A stretch of 64,000 bases of DNA from Pontiellaceae bacterium B12219. GTDB lineage: Bacteria; Verrucomicrobiota; Kiritimatiellia; Kiritimatiellales; Pontiellaceae. The notes under the pieces are model-generated. The model ran no database searches. It was not told the origin of the DNA and saw only the letters and a list, made by a program, of their open reading frames with translations. Both the position numbers and the translations under genes were made by a program. Positions within the stretch are counted from its first letter, which is position 1. Every line of letters starts with the position of its first letter. The stretch is from positions 1-64,000 of the forward strand of contig JARNMJ010000017.1 of assembly GCA_029432795.1 (NCBI GenBank), given 5' to 3'. Shown here piece after piece: positions 55,718 to 64,000 of the stretch.

Positions 55718-57048
55718 ACCGCTGTCCCTTGGTGCTTCGCCCCGATCGCATACCAGTCGACCTTACGCGTCAGCAGCATCGCAAGAGCCATCAGCCCGAA
55801 AACGAGCGCCGAACCCGCGACCAATGCGTGATCCTCCGATTTTAAGAGGACGAAAAGGACGCCATATAAAAGAGCCAGCAGCCCACCGAACGACATCCCG
55901 CGCATGGCCCCTTTCAGCACATGGCATAAATAGAATGTAATCAGAACAATAGTCGCACCCGCCGCCATAAAGTAGGACCCACCGAAACCCACGTGTTCCG
56001 ACAGACTAAGCAGCAATAGAAAAAAGATCGCCTGCGCCAGCCCCACAAAGCCGTACTGAATCGGGTGAATCTGCAGTCCCGAAATGGTTTCGAACATAAA
56101 GAAAGCTGTGAACGTGATGAAAATGAAAAGGAAGCCGTATTTCAACGCACGGTCTGTCATCGAATACACATTCACCGGATCAACCAGGCTGACGCCGAGC
56201 TCCTGAATCGGTCCTTTTCGAACTCTGGAAATATGCTGTTGTGCAGAACACGCCAATCCGTTCACATTCCACTCCGCCGTAAAACCGGCCTCAGAAACCG
56301 TACGGTCCGTCGCCAGAAAATCGCCGATGAAACTCGGATGCGGCCAGGCCGAACTCAATTGGATAAAATTATCATCGCCGACCGGCACAAACGTCAGATT
56401 TCCCATGCCGTGCACATCAAGCGGCAATTCAAACTCAAAACGATTTCCAAACAAACTTCCAGGGTCCGGAAGTTTGGCATGCACCCCGTTTCCGATCGCA
56501 TCCAAATCGCTTCCCGGCACCACTTCAAGATTTTCCTCGCCAAATTTGAATACCGGAACCCGGGTGAAACCACGCAGGTCGCTCATGAGAATACAGGCGT
56601 TAGCCGAAACCAGTTCAATCCGCACTCCCTCGCGGGTACCCAACATTTCAATTTCAGGAAAAACAACGGCTCCGCTGACGGTTCCTGCGGTCTGAAAAAC
56701 ATGTGCTTTAAAAATTCCCCGGTAGCGTTCCTGCACTTGCATATCGCCGTCATAGCTGAAGGTTTCAGGATACACATTCAGCATTTTTATATCCTGTAAC
56801 GGCTTTTCATACCATGTATCTGTTTCCTTGTTATACGCAGATTCCGTCCAGAACTCCCGATAGCGAACAGTAAAAACCGGACCGATAATCTGCTGTTCAC
56901 CTGCATAGCTCGATGCAATATCACGCTGAACGCTGAGGGCCCGGGCCTTTCGTTCCCTCGCCAGGTTATCGATTGATGAAAGTGCGATCAGCATCGCAAC
57001 AGAAACGAAGCCCAGCACCAAGACCTTCCAAACAATATTCTTCCGCAT
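55714..57048 (-). CDS. creD: Inner-membrane protein CreD
   Basis: A 444-residue CreD-family protein. It has one N-terminal anchor (residues 10-25), a large periplasmic beta-rich domain and a C-terminal bundle of about five to six helices (from about 295, including the characteristic FIFITFTAFFMFETISGLQIHPIQY stretch, key positions 305-330). CreD affects envelope integrity and colicin or beta-lactam tolerance in E. coli and Pseudomonas (known). CGGAGA is 8 bases before the start. It is directly preceded by a perfect CreB tag and a hairpin. Confidence 0.93.
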   Translation of the reverse strand: MRKNIVWKVLVLGFVSVAMLIALSSIDNLARERKARALSVQRDIASSYAGEQQIIGPVFTVRYREFWTESAYNKETDTWYEKPLQDIKMLNVYPETFSYDGDMQVQERYRGIFKAHVFQTAGTVSGAVVFPEIEMLGTREGVRIELVSANACILMSDLRGFTRVPVFKFGEENLEVVPGSDLDAIGNGVHAKLPDPGSLFGNRFEFELPLDVHGMGNLTFVPVGDDNFIQLSSAWPHPSFIGDFLATDRTVSEAGFTAEWNVNGLACSAQQHISRVRKGPIQELGVSLVDPVNVYSMTDRALKYGFLFIFITFTAFFMFETISGLQIHPIQYGFVGLAQAIFFLLLLSLSEHVGFGGSYFMAAGATIVLITFYLCHVLKGAMRGMSFGGLLALLYGVLFVLLKSEDHALVAGSALVFGLMALAMLLTRKVDWYAIGAKHQGTAV

Positions 57049-57113
57049 AACAAATCTCCGGTTAGTTGTTTCCAGAGGTTGGAACAGGAAGTTGAAAACA
57101 GTTTGAAGCGAAT

Positions 57114-57129
57114 GTGAACTCGAGGTGAA
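57114..57129 (-). promoter_or_regulatory. CreB-binding tag upstream of creD
   Basis: TTCAC-CTCGAG-TTCAC is an exact match to the E. coli CreB recognition tag TTCAC-N6-TTCAC. It sits on the coding strand 66 bases ahead of the creD start, between creC and creD. In E. coli creD is the strongest CreB-dependent gene. This supports creD being switched on by the adjacent CreBC pair here too. Confidence 0.85.
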
Positions 57130-57142
57130 AAACTAAACTCCT

Positions 57143-57184
57143 CTCTATCATCCAGACACACGATCGTGCATTTAGATGATAGAG
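57143..57184 (-). terminator. Hairpin between creC and creD
   Basis: CTCTATCATC (57143-57152) and GATGATAGAG (57175-57184) are a perfect 10-bp inverted repeat, with ACGATCGT in the loop. On the minus strand the tail is GGAGTTTAGTTTTT, moderately U-rich. It could end creBC transcripts and leave creD under the CreB tag promoter. Confidence 0.6.
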
Positions 57185-57195
57185 CTCGCCGTAAT

Positions 57196-58596
57196 TTATC
57201 CGAGACGAAGCACTGCTTCAGTGCCGCCTTCTGCACGATTTTTCAGCGCAATATCGCCGCCGTGCAGACGGGCGATTTCGCGCACGAAGTTGAGCCCCAG
57301 CCCGGAACTTTTTGATCCCCCTTCCCTACGCGGCAGCGAATAGAACCGTTCAAACACCCGCTCTAAGGCATAATCGGGAATCCCGCTGCCGGAATCACGA
57401 ACGATGATTTCCGAAGCGCCGGCTTCCACCTCGACCCGGCCGCCCGCCGGCGAGAAGTCGATGGCGTTACGCACGAGGTTGGCCACAGCCTGCCGGAGCA
57501 GAAAATACTCGCCGGAAATATGCGAGGCGTCGCTGACGCGGGGCTGCAGCGTGATTTCTTTTTGACGCGCGACCGGAAGCAGGCTGTCGATGACATCGTC
57601 GATCAAAACCTGAACATCGATCGCTTCCGACTGCTCCAGCCCTTTTCGTTTTTCAATCGCGGCGAGCGATAGCATGCGATCCACCAGACCATGCAATCGT
57701 TCCGACTCCGCGCGAATATTCCCGAGAAACTTTTCACGCTGCGCAGTGGACATTTCCTCGTTCAGAAGCTCTGCCGCCCCCTGAATGGCGGCCAACGGAC
57801 TTTTCATTTCATGCGTCAGCGACTGCACATAGCCTTCGACATATTGTTTACCCTCCAGCGCATCGCGCATTTCTTCAAACGCATTGGCCAGCTCGCTCAT
57901 TTCTCCGCCATGCCCCAGGGCCGGGCGAGCCGCTTTCCGACCGTCACGAATCGCACGGGCATAATTCGTAAGAGCCCGCACCGGTTGAATAATCCAAAGC
58001 GATACGGGAATCAGCAAAAGCAGGATGGCCACAAAACCGATCAAGCCGGAAATGATCAGGCGATGCCGGGCCTGTTTGAGAAACGGGCTGATGCTGCTCA
58101 GCGGTTTGCCGACCGTTACCGCACCGATGATCCGGTCGCCATTCATCACCGGTGCCGCAACATAAAAATAGGCGCTGTACGGGTCACCCGGGATTTCATG
58201 CGAGGTGCGCGCTCCGTATTTGCCCTTCAGCGCCAGCGCCGTATCGCGCCAGCCGTACTGTTCTCCAGCCGCAAGAGCTGATCGGGAATCAAAAACAACA
58301 CGGCTCTGTTCATCCACCACAACCACCCGCAGATTCATGCGGGTTTTGGTGTGGTTATAAATCCGGGCCGAAAGCGGCCGCTCCGCTGCCGCCGCAAACG
58401 CCCGTTCAAATGCGGGATCAATCTGAAGATTTCCGGACAGCTGCTCGGCCAGCAATACGGAGGTGTCCACCAGCGATTCTTCCATGGTAATAAAATAGTG
58501 CAACCGGACATCCTTCACAATCCAGTCGACCAACGCATAAAACCCGAGCGACAAAACGACCAATGCCGTCAAAAACAAACGGCTGCGCATTTTCAT
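57196..58596 (-). CDS. creC: Sensor histidine kinase CreC
   Basis: A 466-residue two-component sensor kinase. TM1 is at about residues 6-28; a periplasmic sensor region (30-175) has V-V-D-E-Q-S-R-V-V-F-D-S; TM2 is at about 178-203, then HAMP. The HisKA motif with phospho-His is S-L-T-H-E-M-K-S-P-L. The catalytic domain has the N-box N-L-V-R-N-A-I-D, the G-box D-S-G-S-G-I-P and G-L-G-L-N-F. The sensor region matches CreC in place before creD. The start overlaps creB (ATGA). Confidence 0.93.
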   Translation of the reverse strand: MKMRSRLFLTALVVLSLGFYALVDWIVKDVRLHYFITMEESLVDTSVLLAEQLSGNLQIDPAFERAFAAAAERPLSARIYNHTKTRMNLRVVVVDEQSRVVFDSRSALAAGEQYGWRDTALALKGKYGARTSHEIPGDPYSAYFYVAAPVMNGDRIIGAVTVGKPLSSISPFLKQARHRLIISGLIGFVAILLLLIPVSLWIIQPVRALTNYARAIRDGRKAARPALGHGGEMSELANAFEEMRDALEGKQYVEGYVQSLTHEMKSPLAAIQGAAELLNEEMSTAQREKFLGNIRAESERLHGLVDRMLSLAAIEKRKGLEQSEAIDVQVLIDDVIDSLLPVARQKEITLQPRVSDASHISGEYFLLRQAVANLVRNAIDFSPAGGRVEVEAGASEIIVRDSGSGIPDYALERVFERFYSLPRREGGSKSSGLGLNFVREIARLHGGDIALKNRAEGGTEAVLRLG

Positions 58597-59285
58597 GGAT
58601 CAACCTTCAGGCAATACCCCCAGCCACGCCGCGTTTCCAGACACGCGCAGGCTTCGTTAATTTTCCGAAGTTTGGAACGCAGAGTCTTGATATGCGTATC
58701 GACCGTGCGGTCGCAACTCGCATCCGGTTCTTCCCACGCGTGATCCATCAGCTGATCGCGCGAGAACACCTGACCCGGATGACGAATCATCAGTTCCAGC
58801 ATCCGGAATTCGTAGCGGGAAAGCGGCAGCGCCTGTCCTTCGAAATAGATCGTCTTCGTTTTCTGATCCACCAGAAACTTCGCTTCCGGCGCGGAGGTTC
58901 CAACCCTTGGAACCGATGTGCCGGACCGTCGGAGAATCGCCCGGATTCGCGCCGTCAGTTCGCGCGGGCTGAAGGGTTTCGCCATATAGTCGTCCGCACC
59001 GAGTTCCAACCCGACAATCCGGTCGATCTCATCATCGCGCGCCGTCAGAAAAATGATCGGCACATCGGATTCCGTTCGGATCCGGCGGCAGAAATCGAAA
59101 CCGCTTTCATCCGGAAGGCCGACGTCCAGCACCACCAGATCGATCGAATGTTCCGCCAGCATCTTTGCGCCGGCTCTCGACGTTGCTGCGTGAATCGGCA
59201 CCATATTTTCGGTTTCGACCGCGAAAGCGATATTGTCCGCAATCGCCGGTTCGTCTTCCACAATCAGTATCGTGTGCTGCCCCAT
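58593..59285 (-). CDS. creB: Response regulator CreB
   Basis: A 230-residue OmpR-type response regulator. The receiver domain has acidic E-D-E-P, phospho-acceptor Asp in L-V-V-L-D-V-G-L-P, Thr in F-L-T-A-R-D and Lys in A-K-P-F. The C-terminal winged helix binds DNA (F-R-M-L-E-L-M-I-R-H-P; R-G-W-G-Y-C-L at the end). CreB recognises TTCAC-N6-TTCAC repeats; one is present before creD. It contains an intact palindrome copy (58898-58912). It is first in the operon creB-creC-creD-membrane protein. Confidence 0.94.
   Translation of the reverse strand: MGQHTILIVEDEPAIADNIAFAVETENMVPIHAATSRAGAKMLAEHSIDLVVLDVGLPDESGFDFCRRIRTESDVPIIFLTARDDEIDRIVGLELGADDYMAKPFSPRELTARIRAILRRSGTSVPRVGTSAPEAKFLVDQKTKTIYFEGQALPLSRYEFRMLELMIRHPGQVFSRDQLMDHAWEEPDASCDRTVDTHIKTLRSKLRKINEACACLETRRGWGYCLKVDP
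58898..58912. repeat. TTCCAACCCTTGGAA palindrome in creB
   Basis: An intact copy in the linker between the receiver and DNA-binding domains of creB, a region tolerant of extra residues. Confidence 0.9.
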
Positions 59286-59329
59286 ACGGAATCTCCAAGG
59301 TTTGGAAGAAATTAGAGCAGTCCCTCGAT

Positions 59330-59383
59330 GATAAAAAGAAAACCCCGCAAATTTTATCGCGGGGTTTTTTCCAAGGATTGGAA
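59330..59383 (-). terminator. alaS terminator with adjacent palindrome
   Basis: CCCCGC (59343-59348) and GCGGGG (59359-59364) arms are followed on the minus strand by TTTTCTTTTT. The palindrome TTCCAAGGATTGGAA (59369-59383) sits directly against the hairpin, between it and the alaS stop. It separates alaS from creB. Confidence 0.88.
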
Positions 59384-59392
59384 GTTCAGGAC

Positions 59393-62050
59393 TTAGGCGT
59401 TTAACTGATCCACAATTCCGGCAACGGCCTGAATGGCTTCGCCGACTTTGGAGCCGTCTTTACCGCCGGCCTGAGCTTTGTCGGGCTTGCCGCCACCGCC
59501 GCCGCCGGCAATCTTCGCAACCTGGCCGATCAGCTTGCCGGCATGAATGCCTTTGGCCACGAGGTCTTCCGATACGCTGGCCGCCAAACACGCTTTCCCT
59601 TCATTGGAACTGCCGAGTACAATGACCGCACTGGAGATTTTCTGGCGCAGTCCGTCGAGCACCTGACGCAGTGCATCCATCGGCATTTCGCCGAGTTCTG
59701 CGGCCAGCACCTGTACGCCGCCCCGGTCCTCAACTTTTTCAACCAAACCATCGACGTTCGATACCGCCGCTTTGGTCTGCAGTTCCTTCAATTGTTTTTC
59801 AGCCGCTTTCACCTGATCCGTGAGAGTTTTAATGCGACCCGGCAGTTCCGAAGCTTTCACACTCAGACTTTGGCTGAGACCGGTGAGCAGTGCGTGTTCT
59901 TCCGCTGCCCAGGCCAAAGCATCGAGTCCGGTAACGGCTTCGATTCGGCGAATGCCTGCCGCAACAGACGATTCCGAGACAATGCGGAACTGGCCGATAT
60001 CGCCCGTCATCTGCACATGCGTTCCGCCGCAGAGTTCTTTACTGAATTCGCCAACGGTTACCACGCGAACCATATCGCCGTATTTATCGTCGAACACGGC
60101 TTGGATATCGCCCGACTTCTGCACATCGGCCAACGCCATTTCCACAGTCTGGAGCTCATCGTTCTTCATAATCTGGTGATTCACCACCTGTTCAATCTGG
60201 CGGATCTGTTCCGGATTCAGTGCTTCAAAATGATTAAAGTCAAACCGCAGGTATTCGTTGGAAACGAGCGAACCGGCCTGTTTGATATTCGGATCGACCA
60301 CCTGACGCAGGGCTGCATTCAGCAAATGGGTGGCGGTATGGTTCCGGCGCATCTGACCCCGACGATAGCGATCAACCCCGGCAATCGCCGGTTCGCCTTT
60401 GCGCGGTGCGCCGTAGGTCAATTCTCCGCGATGAATAATGACGCCTTCCGGAGTCTTCTGGGTATCGGTGACTTTGAATCCAAAATCCTGACCCTGAATT
60501 TCTCCCTGATCGCCCATCTGTCCACCGGACTCCGGATAGAACGGGGTTTCCTTCAGCACCAGCGTGTTGTTGTCCAGCATCTCAACCACTTCGGTCTGAA
60601 TCTGCACCTGATTGTAGCCGACAAACGGCGTGGCATCCACGTCCAGTGCTTTATCGGAAACCGTTACAATTGATTTCTTGGAGGCATGATCCGAACGGGC
60701 GCGTTCGCGCTGTTCGTTCATCAGATCTTCAAATCCATCGGTATCGACGGTCAGGCCGCGTTCGCGGGCCATCAATTCGGTCAGGTCGAGCGGGAATCCA
60801 TAGGTGTCGTAAAGTTTGAAGGCATCTTCCCCGACAATCTGATTGTTCACCGGTTCGATGGCATCGAAAACGACCAGCCCTTTATCGAGCGTGCGGTTGA
60901 AGGATTCCTCCTCCGCTTTCAGCGTTTTACTGATCCGCGCGTGATTTGTACGCAGTTCCGGGAACGCTTCACCGAAACAGTCGGCCACAATATCGGCCAG
61001 TTTATAGAAAAAGGGTTCCGTGAATCCAAGCGTACGGCCATAACGAACCGCGCGGCGCAGAATGCGGCGCAGCACATAGCCCCGCCCGTCATTCGAAGGG
61101 ATGATGCCGTCGGCAATCGAGAACGAGAGGCAGCGGATGTGATCGGCAATCACGCGGAAGGCGACATCGATCTTTTCCTGTTCGGACTGCTTAGCGGCGT
61201 CGAGCGGCAGCGTACTGGTATAAGGTTTTCCGCTCATTTTTTCCAATCCCTGGAAAATCGGCGTGAAGACATCGGTTTCGTAGTTGGAAATGACACCTGA
61301 AAAATCGGTGAATCCTTTGGTGCACTGAATAATCGAACAGGCGCGTTCGAAGCCCATGCCGGTGTCGACATGTTGTGCCGGAAGCGGAGTAAAGGTTCCA
61401 TCCTGGCTGGCATTAAACTGCATGAACACAAGATTCCAGATTTCAATACAGTCGGCGCTGTCGGCATTCACCATTTCCGCGCCGCAGTCCCCGTTCGGAG
61501 TCAGATCGACGTGGAGCTCGGAACACGGACCGCATGGGCCGGTATCGCCCATCATCCAGAAATTATCTGTCCGGTTACCGGGAACAACGTGGTCCTCGGG
61601 CAGATAGCGCAGCCAAAGGTCGCGCGCTTCGAGGTCCGCTTCTCCTTTTTCGTCACCACCGAAATAGGTGGCATAGAGACGTTCTTTCGGGAACCCCCAA
61701 ACGTCGGTGATCAGCTCCCAGGCCCAATCGATGGCTTCCACTTTGAAATAGTCGCCGAACGACCAGTTGCCCAGCATTTCGAAAAATGTGTGGTGATAAG
61801 TATCCAGTCCGACATCGTCAAGGTCGTTGTGTTTACCGCCGGCGCGGATGCATTTCTGGGTGTCGGCGGCGCGGCCCGGGGTGTACGGGCAGTTCATCTG
61901 ACCGAGAAAGATCGGCACAAACTGGTTCATGCCCGCATTGGTGAACAGCAGGTTGGGCGCATCGGGAAGCAGACTGCCCGATTTTACGATGGTGTGTTTT
62001 TTCGACGCATAAAAGTCGAAAAACGATTGCCGGATTTCACTCGATGTCAT
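59393..62050 (-). CDS. alaS: Alanyl-tRNA synthetase
   Basis: An 885-residue class II synthetase. The aminoacylation core has F-D-F/L-Y-A-S-K-K-H near the start and L-L-F-T-N-A-G-M-N-Q-F. The editing domain zinc/H motifs are H-T-A-T-H-L-L-N-A-A and C-G-G-T-H-V. The C-terminal oligomerisation coiled coil and DHHA1 domain (G-G-G-G-G-G-K-P-D-K-A-Q-A-G-G) are intact. Its length matches bacterial AlaRS (about 875). Near-copies of the palindrome occur inside (61241-61255). It is a monocistronic housekeeping gene. Confidence 0.98.
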   Translation of the reverse strand: MTSSEIRQSFFDFYASKKHTIVKSGSLLPDAPNLLFTNAGMNQFVPIFLGQMNCPYTPGRAADTQKCIRAGGKHNDLDDVGLDTYHHTFFEMLGNWSFGDYFKVEAIDWAWELITDVWGFPKERLYATYFGGDEKGEADLEARDLWLRYLPEDHVVPGNRTDNFWMMGDTGPCGPCSELHVDLTPNGDCGAEMVNADSADCIEIWNLVFMQFNASQDGTFTPLPAQHVDTGMGFERACSIIQCTKGFTDFSGVISNYETDVFTPIFQGLEKMSGKPYTSTLPLDAAKQSEQEKIDVAFRVIADHIRCLSFSIADGIIPSNDGRGYVLRRILRRAVRYGRTLGFTEPFFYKLADIVADCFGEAFPELRTNHARISKTLKAEEESFNRTLDKGLVVFDAIEPVNNQIVGEDAFKLYDTYGFPLDLTELMARERGLTVDTDGFEDLMNEQRERARSDHASKKSIVTVSDKALDVDATPFVGYNQVQIQTEVVEMLDNNTLVLKETPFYPESGGQMGDQGEIQGQDFGFKVTDTQKTPEGVIIHRGELTYGAPRKGEPAIAGVDRYRRGQMRRNHTATHLLNAALRQVVDPNIKQAGSLVSNEYLRFDFNHFEALNPEQIRQIEQVVNHQIMKNDELQTVEMALADVQKSGDIQAVFDDKYGDMVRVVTVGEFSKELCGGTHVQMTGDIGQFRIVSESSVAAGIRRIEAVTGLDALAWAAEEHALLTGLSQSLSVKASELPGRIKTLTDQVKAAEKQLKELQTKAAVSNVDGLVEKVEDRGGVQVLAAELGEMPMDALRQVLDGLRQKISSAVIVLGSSNEGKACLAASVSEDLVAKGIHAGKLIGQVAKIAGGGGGGKPDKAQAGGKDGSKVGEAIQAVAGIVDQLNA

Positions 62051-62207
62051 AATTCAGTCCTGTTTCAAAATGAGCGGAAAAGGCGGACTTTATACTGACT
62101 GGCTCATCGTTATGCAAGAAATGCCATGAACCGATAACGGCTTCCGCTGAAAATCGTTCACGTGTCCGGCTTGATTCCCACTTGCCAATTAGGATAGATG
62201 TATACAC

Positions 62208-63182
62208 ATGAATGAGAAACGTATAGTACAATTGGTGGCTAGCAGTGCAGCCGTGTTGGTTTTATTGAGTGGCTGTGGAAAAAATTCCTCTGCGTCTCCG
62301 GATGCAACCTACCAACAGGGTCTGGCCTACCTCAACGGCGATGGAGTTCAAAAAAGTCCGGAGCAGGCCGTTGCCCTGTTGCTGACTGCCGCTCAGGCCG
62401 GGCATCCCGAAGCCATGATGGAATTGAGCACCTGCTATACCTACGGTACCGGAGTTGCCCCGGACAACGAGCTGGCCTTCAACTGGATTCATAAAGCGGC
62501 CGAAAGCGGCTCCTCCAAAGCCCGCGCCTATATTTCTATTTTTTACCTGCAGGGCATCGGCACTCCGGAAAGTCCGGATACCGCCATTCAGCTGCTGAAT
62601 ACAGAAGCGAACGCCGGCAATATCGATGCGATGACTATTTTAGCCAATCTTTATGAAGTCGGTGCCGGTGTTCCGGTGGATTTGGCGCGATCCATGGAAT
62701 GGCACCGTCAGGCCGCCGCGCACGGAAATGCGCAGTCTATGTATTTCCTCGGGCGCAGCTACGCCAAAGGCGAGGCCGGCCTCCAGAAAAATGAAGGTCT
62801 GGCGGCGGAATGGTATCAGAAAGCCGCCAATGCCGGATCGATTGAAGCAATTGGAAAGCTCGGTGCCTGTTATATGATGGGTCAGGGGGTTCCGCAGGAT
62901 ACCCATAAAGGATTTTCTTTAATTAAGGATGCCGCCGCAAAAGGGGACGCCGATTCGATGCATAATCTCGGTGTCTGCTATGAACGCGGATTGAATGTTC
63001 AGGCGGACATGCCGACTGCCGTGGCTTACTATCGTCAGGGCGCAGCTGCCGGCTGCCCGGAAGCGATGTATAATCTGTCCGTCTGTCTCTCCTTTGGAAA
63101 AGGGGTTGCTAAAAATCCGGACGAAGCAGCTACCTGGCGGACGAAAGCCCTCGAAATCGATCCCACGATTACCGCGAAATAA
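62208..63182 (+). CDS. Sel1-repeat lipoprotein
   Basis: A 324-residue lipoprotein (lipobox L-S-G-C) with eight or so Sel1-like repeats of 36 residues (pattern A-x-x-L-x-x-x-Y-x-x-G-x-G-V-x-x-D-x-x-x-A-x-x-W), spanning residues 35-320. Sel1 proteins form helical scaffolds for protein interactions. An ATG 62 bases into a short leader is used; there is no obvious ribosome site better than AGGA about 12 bases upstream. No neighbour clue to the function. Confidence 0.88.
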   Translation: MNEKRIVQLVASSAAVLVLLSGCGKNSSASPDATYQQGLAYLNGDGVQKSPEQAVALLLTAAQAGHPEAMMELSTCYTYGTGVAPDNELAFNWIHKAAESGSSKARAYISIFYLQGIGTPESPDTAIQLLNTEANAGNIDAMTILANLYEVGAGVPVDLARSMEWHRQAAAHGNAQSMYFLGRSYAKGEAGLQKNEGLAAEWYQKAANAGSIEAIGKLGACYMMGQGVPQDTHKGFSLIKDAAAKGDADSMHNLGVCYERGLNVQADMPTAVAYYRQGAAAGCPEAMYNLSVCLSFGKGVAKNPDEAATWRTKALEIDPTITAK

Positions 63183-63231
63183 GGTTTTTCATAATTTTAT
63201 GCGCGTGTTCCGGCTTCCTGTCAGCTCCGCA

Positions 63232-64000
63232 TCAACCGTCCGTTTCGGCCGTAAATAATAACTCCAGAAGGTTGGAAATATCTGACGCGCCGATCCACGC
63301 AGGAATGAATTCCGGGGTTTCGGCACGCCGGGCGATTTCGGCGAGAAACTGCAGGTGCGTCGTTGGGTTACCACGATCGCCCAGCAACAGAAAAACGGCG
63401 TGTATTTTCTGTTCCGCCATCGGGAATTCCAATCCCTGACCACTGCGGGCCGCCGTTGAGCAGCAGATGCGGCAATGCCACGCCGGCATCAGCCGGTGTT
63501 TCGCCGAGGCGTGTACGTTCCAGTAAGGCACCAAGAATCAGATCCCGGGAGATTCCACTCTGTTCAGCGAGCAACCCCGCTCCTTTGCGGATGACCGCTT
63601 CGCAATCATCGCCGGAATTCACCTCTATAAAGTCAGCGTTGGAAACCAGCTGATAAAACGGGGTTACATCACGCAGACCGCGTTCTTTCATAATCTGGCG
63701 AAGTTCAGTACGCAACCCCATGGCATCGGCATCGCGCTCAAGCAGCCTTTCGCCCAGCCGTTCCGCCATTTTTGCGACGGCTCCAACCCTTGGAATTACA
63801 TGCTTTGAAGCGTACAGGTTATACCAAATCACCCCAACAGCCACCAAACCCATGGCAAAAATGCTGGAAAGCAAGCCCATCTCCGGAATCAGCACCACCG
63901 AAATCAGAATACCGATAATCTGCATCCAGGGATATAACGGACTGCGAAAGCCGGGATCATAGCTTTTAATTCCACTCTCCCGCATGACAATGACTGTGAT
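63232..64000 (-). pseudogene. Frameshifted permease with PTS EIIA domain, 5' end outside the window
   Basis: The 3' portion of an APC-type amino-acid permease. The last helices and a conserved S-Y-D-P-G-F-R-S-P-L-Y-P-W lie at 63900-63985; the open frame runs off the window edge. It is fused to a PTS EIIA-like domain with the phospho-His in G-V-A-L-P-H-L-L-L. The frame shifts by one near 63435-63455 (within Q-W-S-G / G-L-E-F-P-M-A-E-Q-K) and the true ending continues to a stop at 63232. A partial TTCCAATCCC palindrome lies exactly at the break. It is either a broken gene or a sequencing error. Confidence 0.75.
63781..63795. repeat. Near-copy palindrome CTCCAACCCTTGGAA
   Basis: Differs from the TTCCAA-N3-TTGGAA consensus at the first base only. 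It lies in the permease-EIIA gene between the membrane and EIIA parts. Confidence 0.8.

Overview
The window is a gene-dense, double-membraned bacterial chromosome segment. It encodes TonB-dependent uptake, outer-membrane barrels, lipoproteins and a lipid-type RND exporter. Two secreted proteins end in the D-x-D-x-DG-x-x-N-x-x-E module common in Verrucomicrobia, Lentisphaerae and Kiritimatiellota. Together with DUF2202 and Sel1 proteins and a bacterial NrpR, this suggests a PVC-group organism, plausibly Kiritimatiellota. That placement is inference; there is no rRNA, tRNA or CRISPR array in the window to confirm it.

Layout. 94-10819 (minus) is one overlapping eleven-gene iron-siderophore operon: TonB-dependent receptor, binding lipoprotein, two FecCD permeases, ATPase, DUF3450, TtpC-like large ExbB, ExbB, ExbD, TonB and a TPR protein. 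11390-16168 holds a ferredoxin-reductase-like protein, a secreted beta-solenoid protein, two tandem DUF2202 ferritin-like proteins and a sigma factor that lacks region 4. 16491-21649 is an MMPL exporter, LolA-like protein and beta-barrel cluster. 21646-25338 holds a phospholipase D-type lipoprotein, an amino-acid-type binding lipoprotein, a frameshifted DapA-family gene and a small unknown gene. 25375-36776 is a nitrogen block: an unusual RecA-like/PEP-synthase-like fusion, an NrpR regulator divergent from gdhA, and a gltBD operon facing gdhA. 36943-47393 is mostly housekeeping: thioesterase, rsgA, apt, yceI, peroxiredoxin, redoxin, deoB, M23-like protein, ankyrin protein, guaD and radical SAM. 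47601-53611 is a giant secreted repeat protein split by one frameshift at a G tract. 53788-59285 holds a cytochrome c/sugar dehydrogenase fusion and a creB-creC-creD operon with a textbook CreB tag. 59393-64000 holds alaS, a Sel1 lipoprotein and the frameshifted tail of a permease with a PTS-EIIA domain.

System-level points. (1) A 15-bp palindrome, TTCCAANNNTTGGAA, recurs with intact arms 14 times, plus at least a dozen near-copies. It sits in coding and non-coding DNA, and it builds one transcription terminator and one 32-bp perfect palindrome. About 0.004 copies are expected by chance. It is the strongest unexplained signal here, comparable in style to HIP1 or DNA-uptake sequences. (2) NrpR, gdhA and gltBD probably form a nitrogen regulon. 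An AAGGGGTT element lies between the -35 and -10 of gdhA, occurs as a perfect inverted pair in front of gltB, and occurs once next to the nrpR start. (3) Two signal peptides are encoded largely by 7-bp and 9-bp-period repeat DNA that otherwise looks intergenic. (4) Three genes carry frameshifts (dapA-like, the giant protein and the permease-EIIA gene). These may be real decay or phase variation, or sequencing errors.
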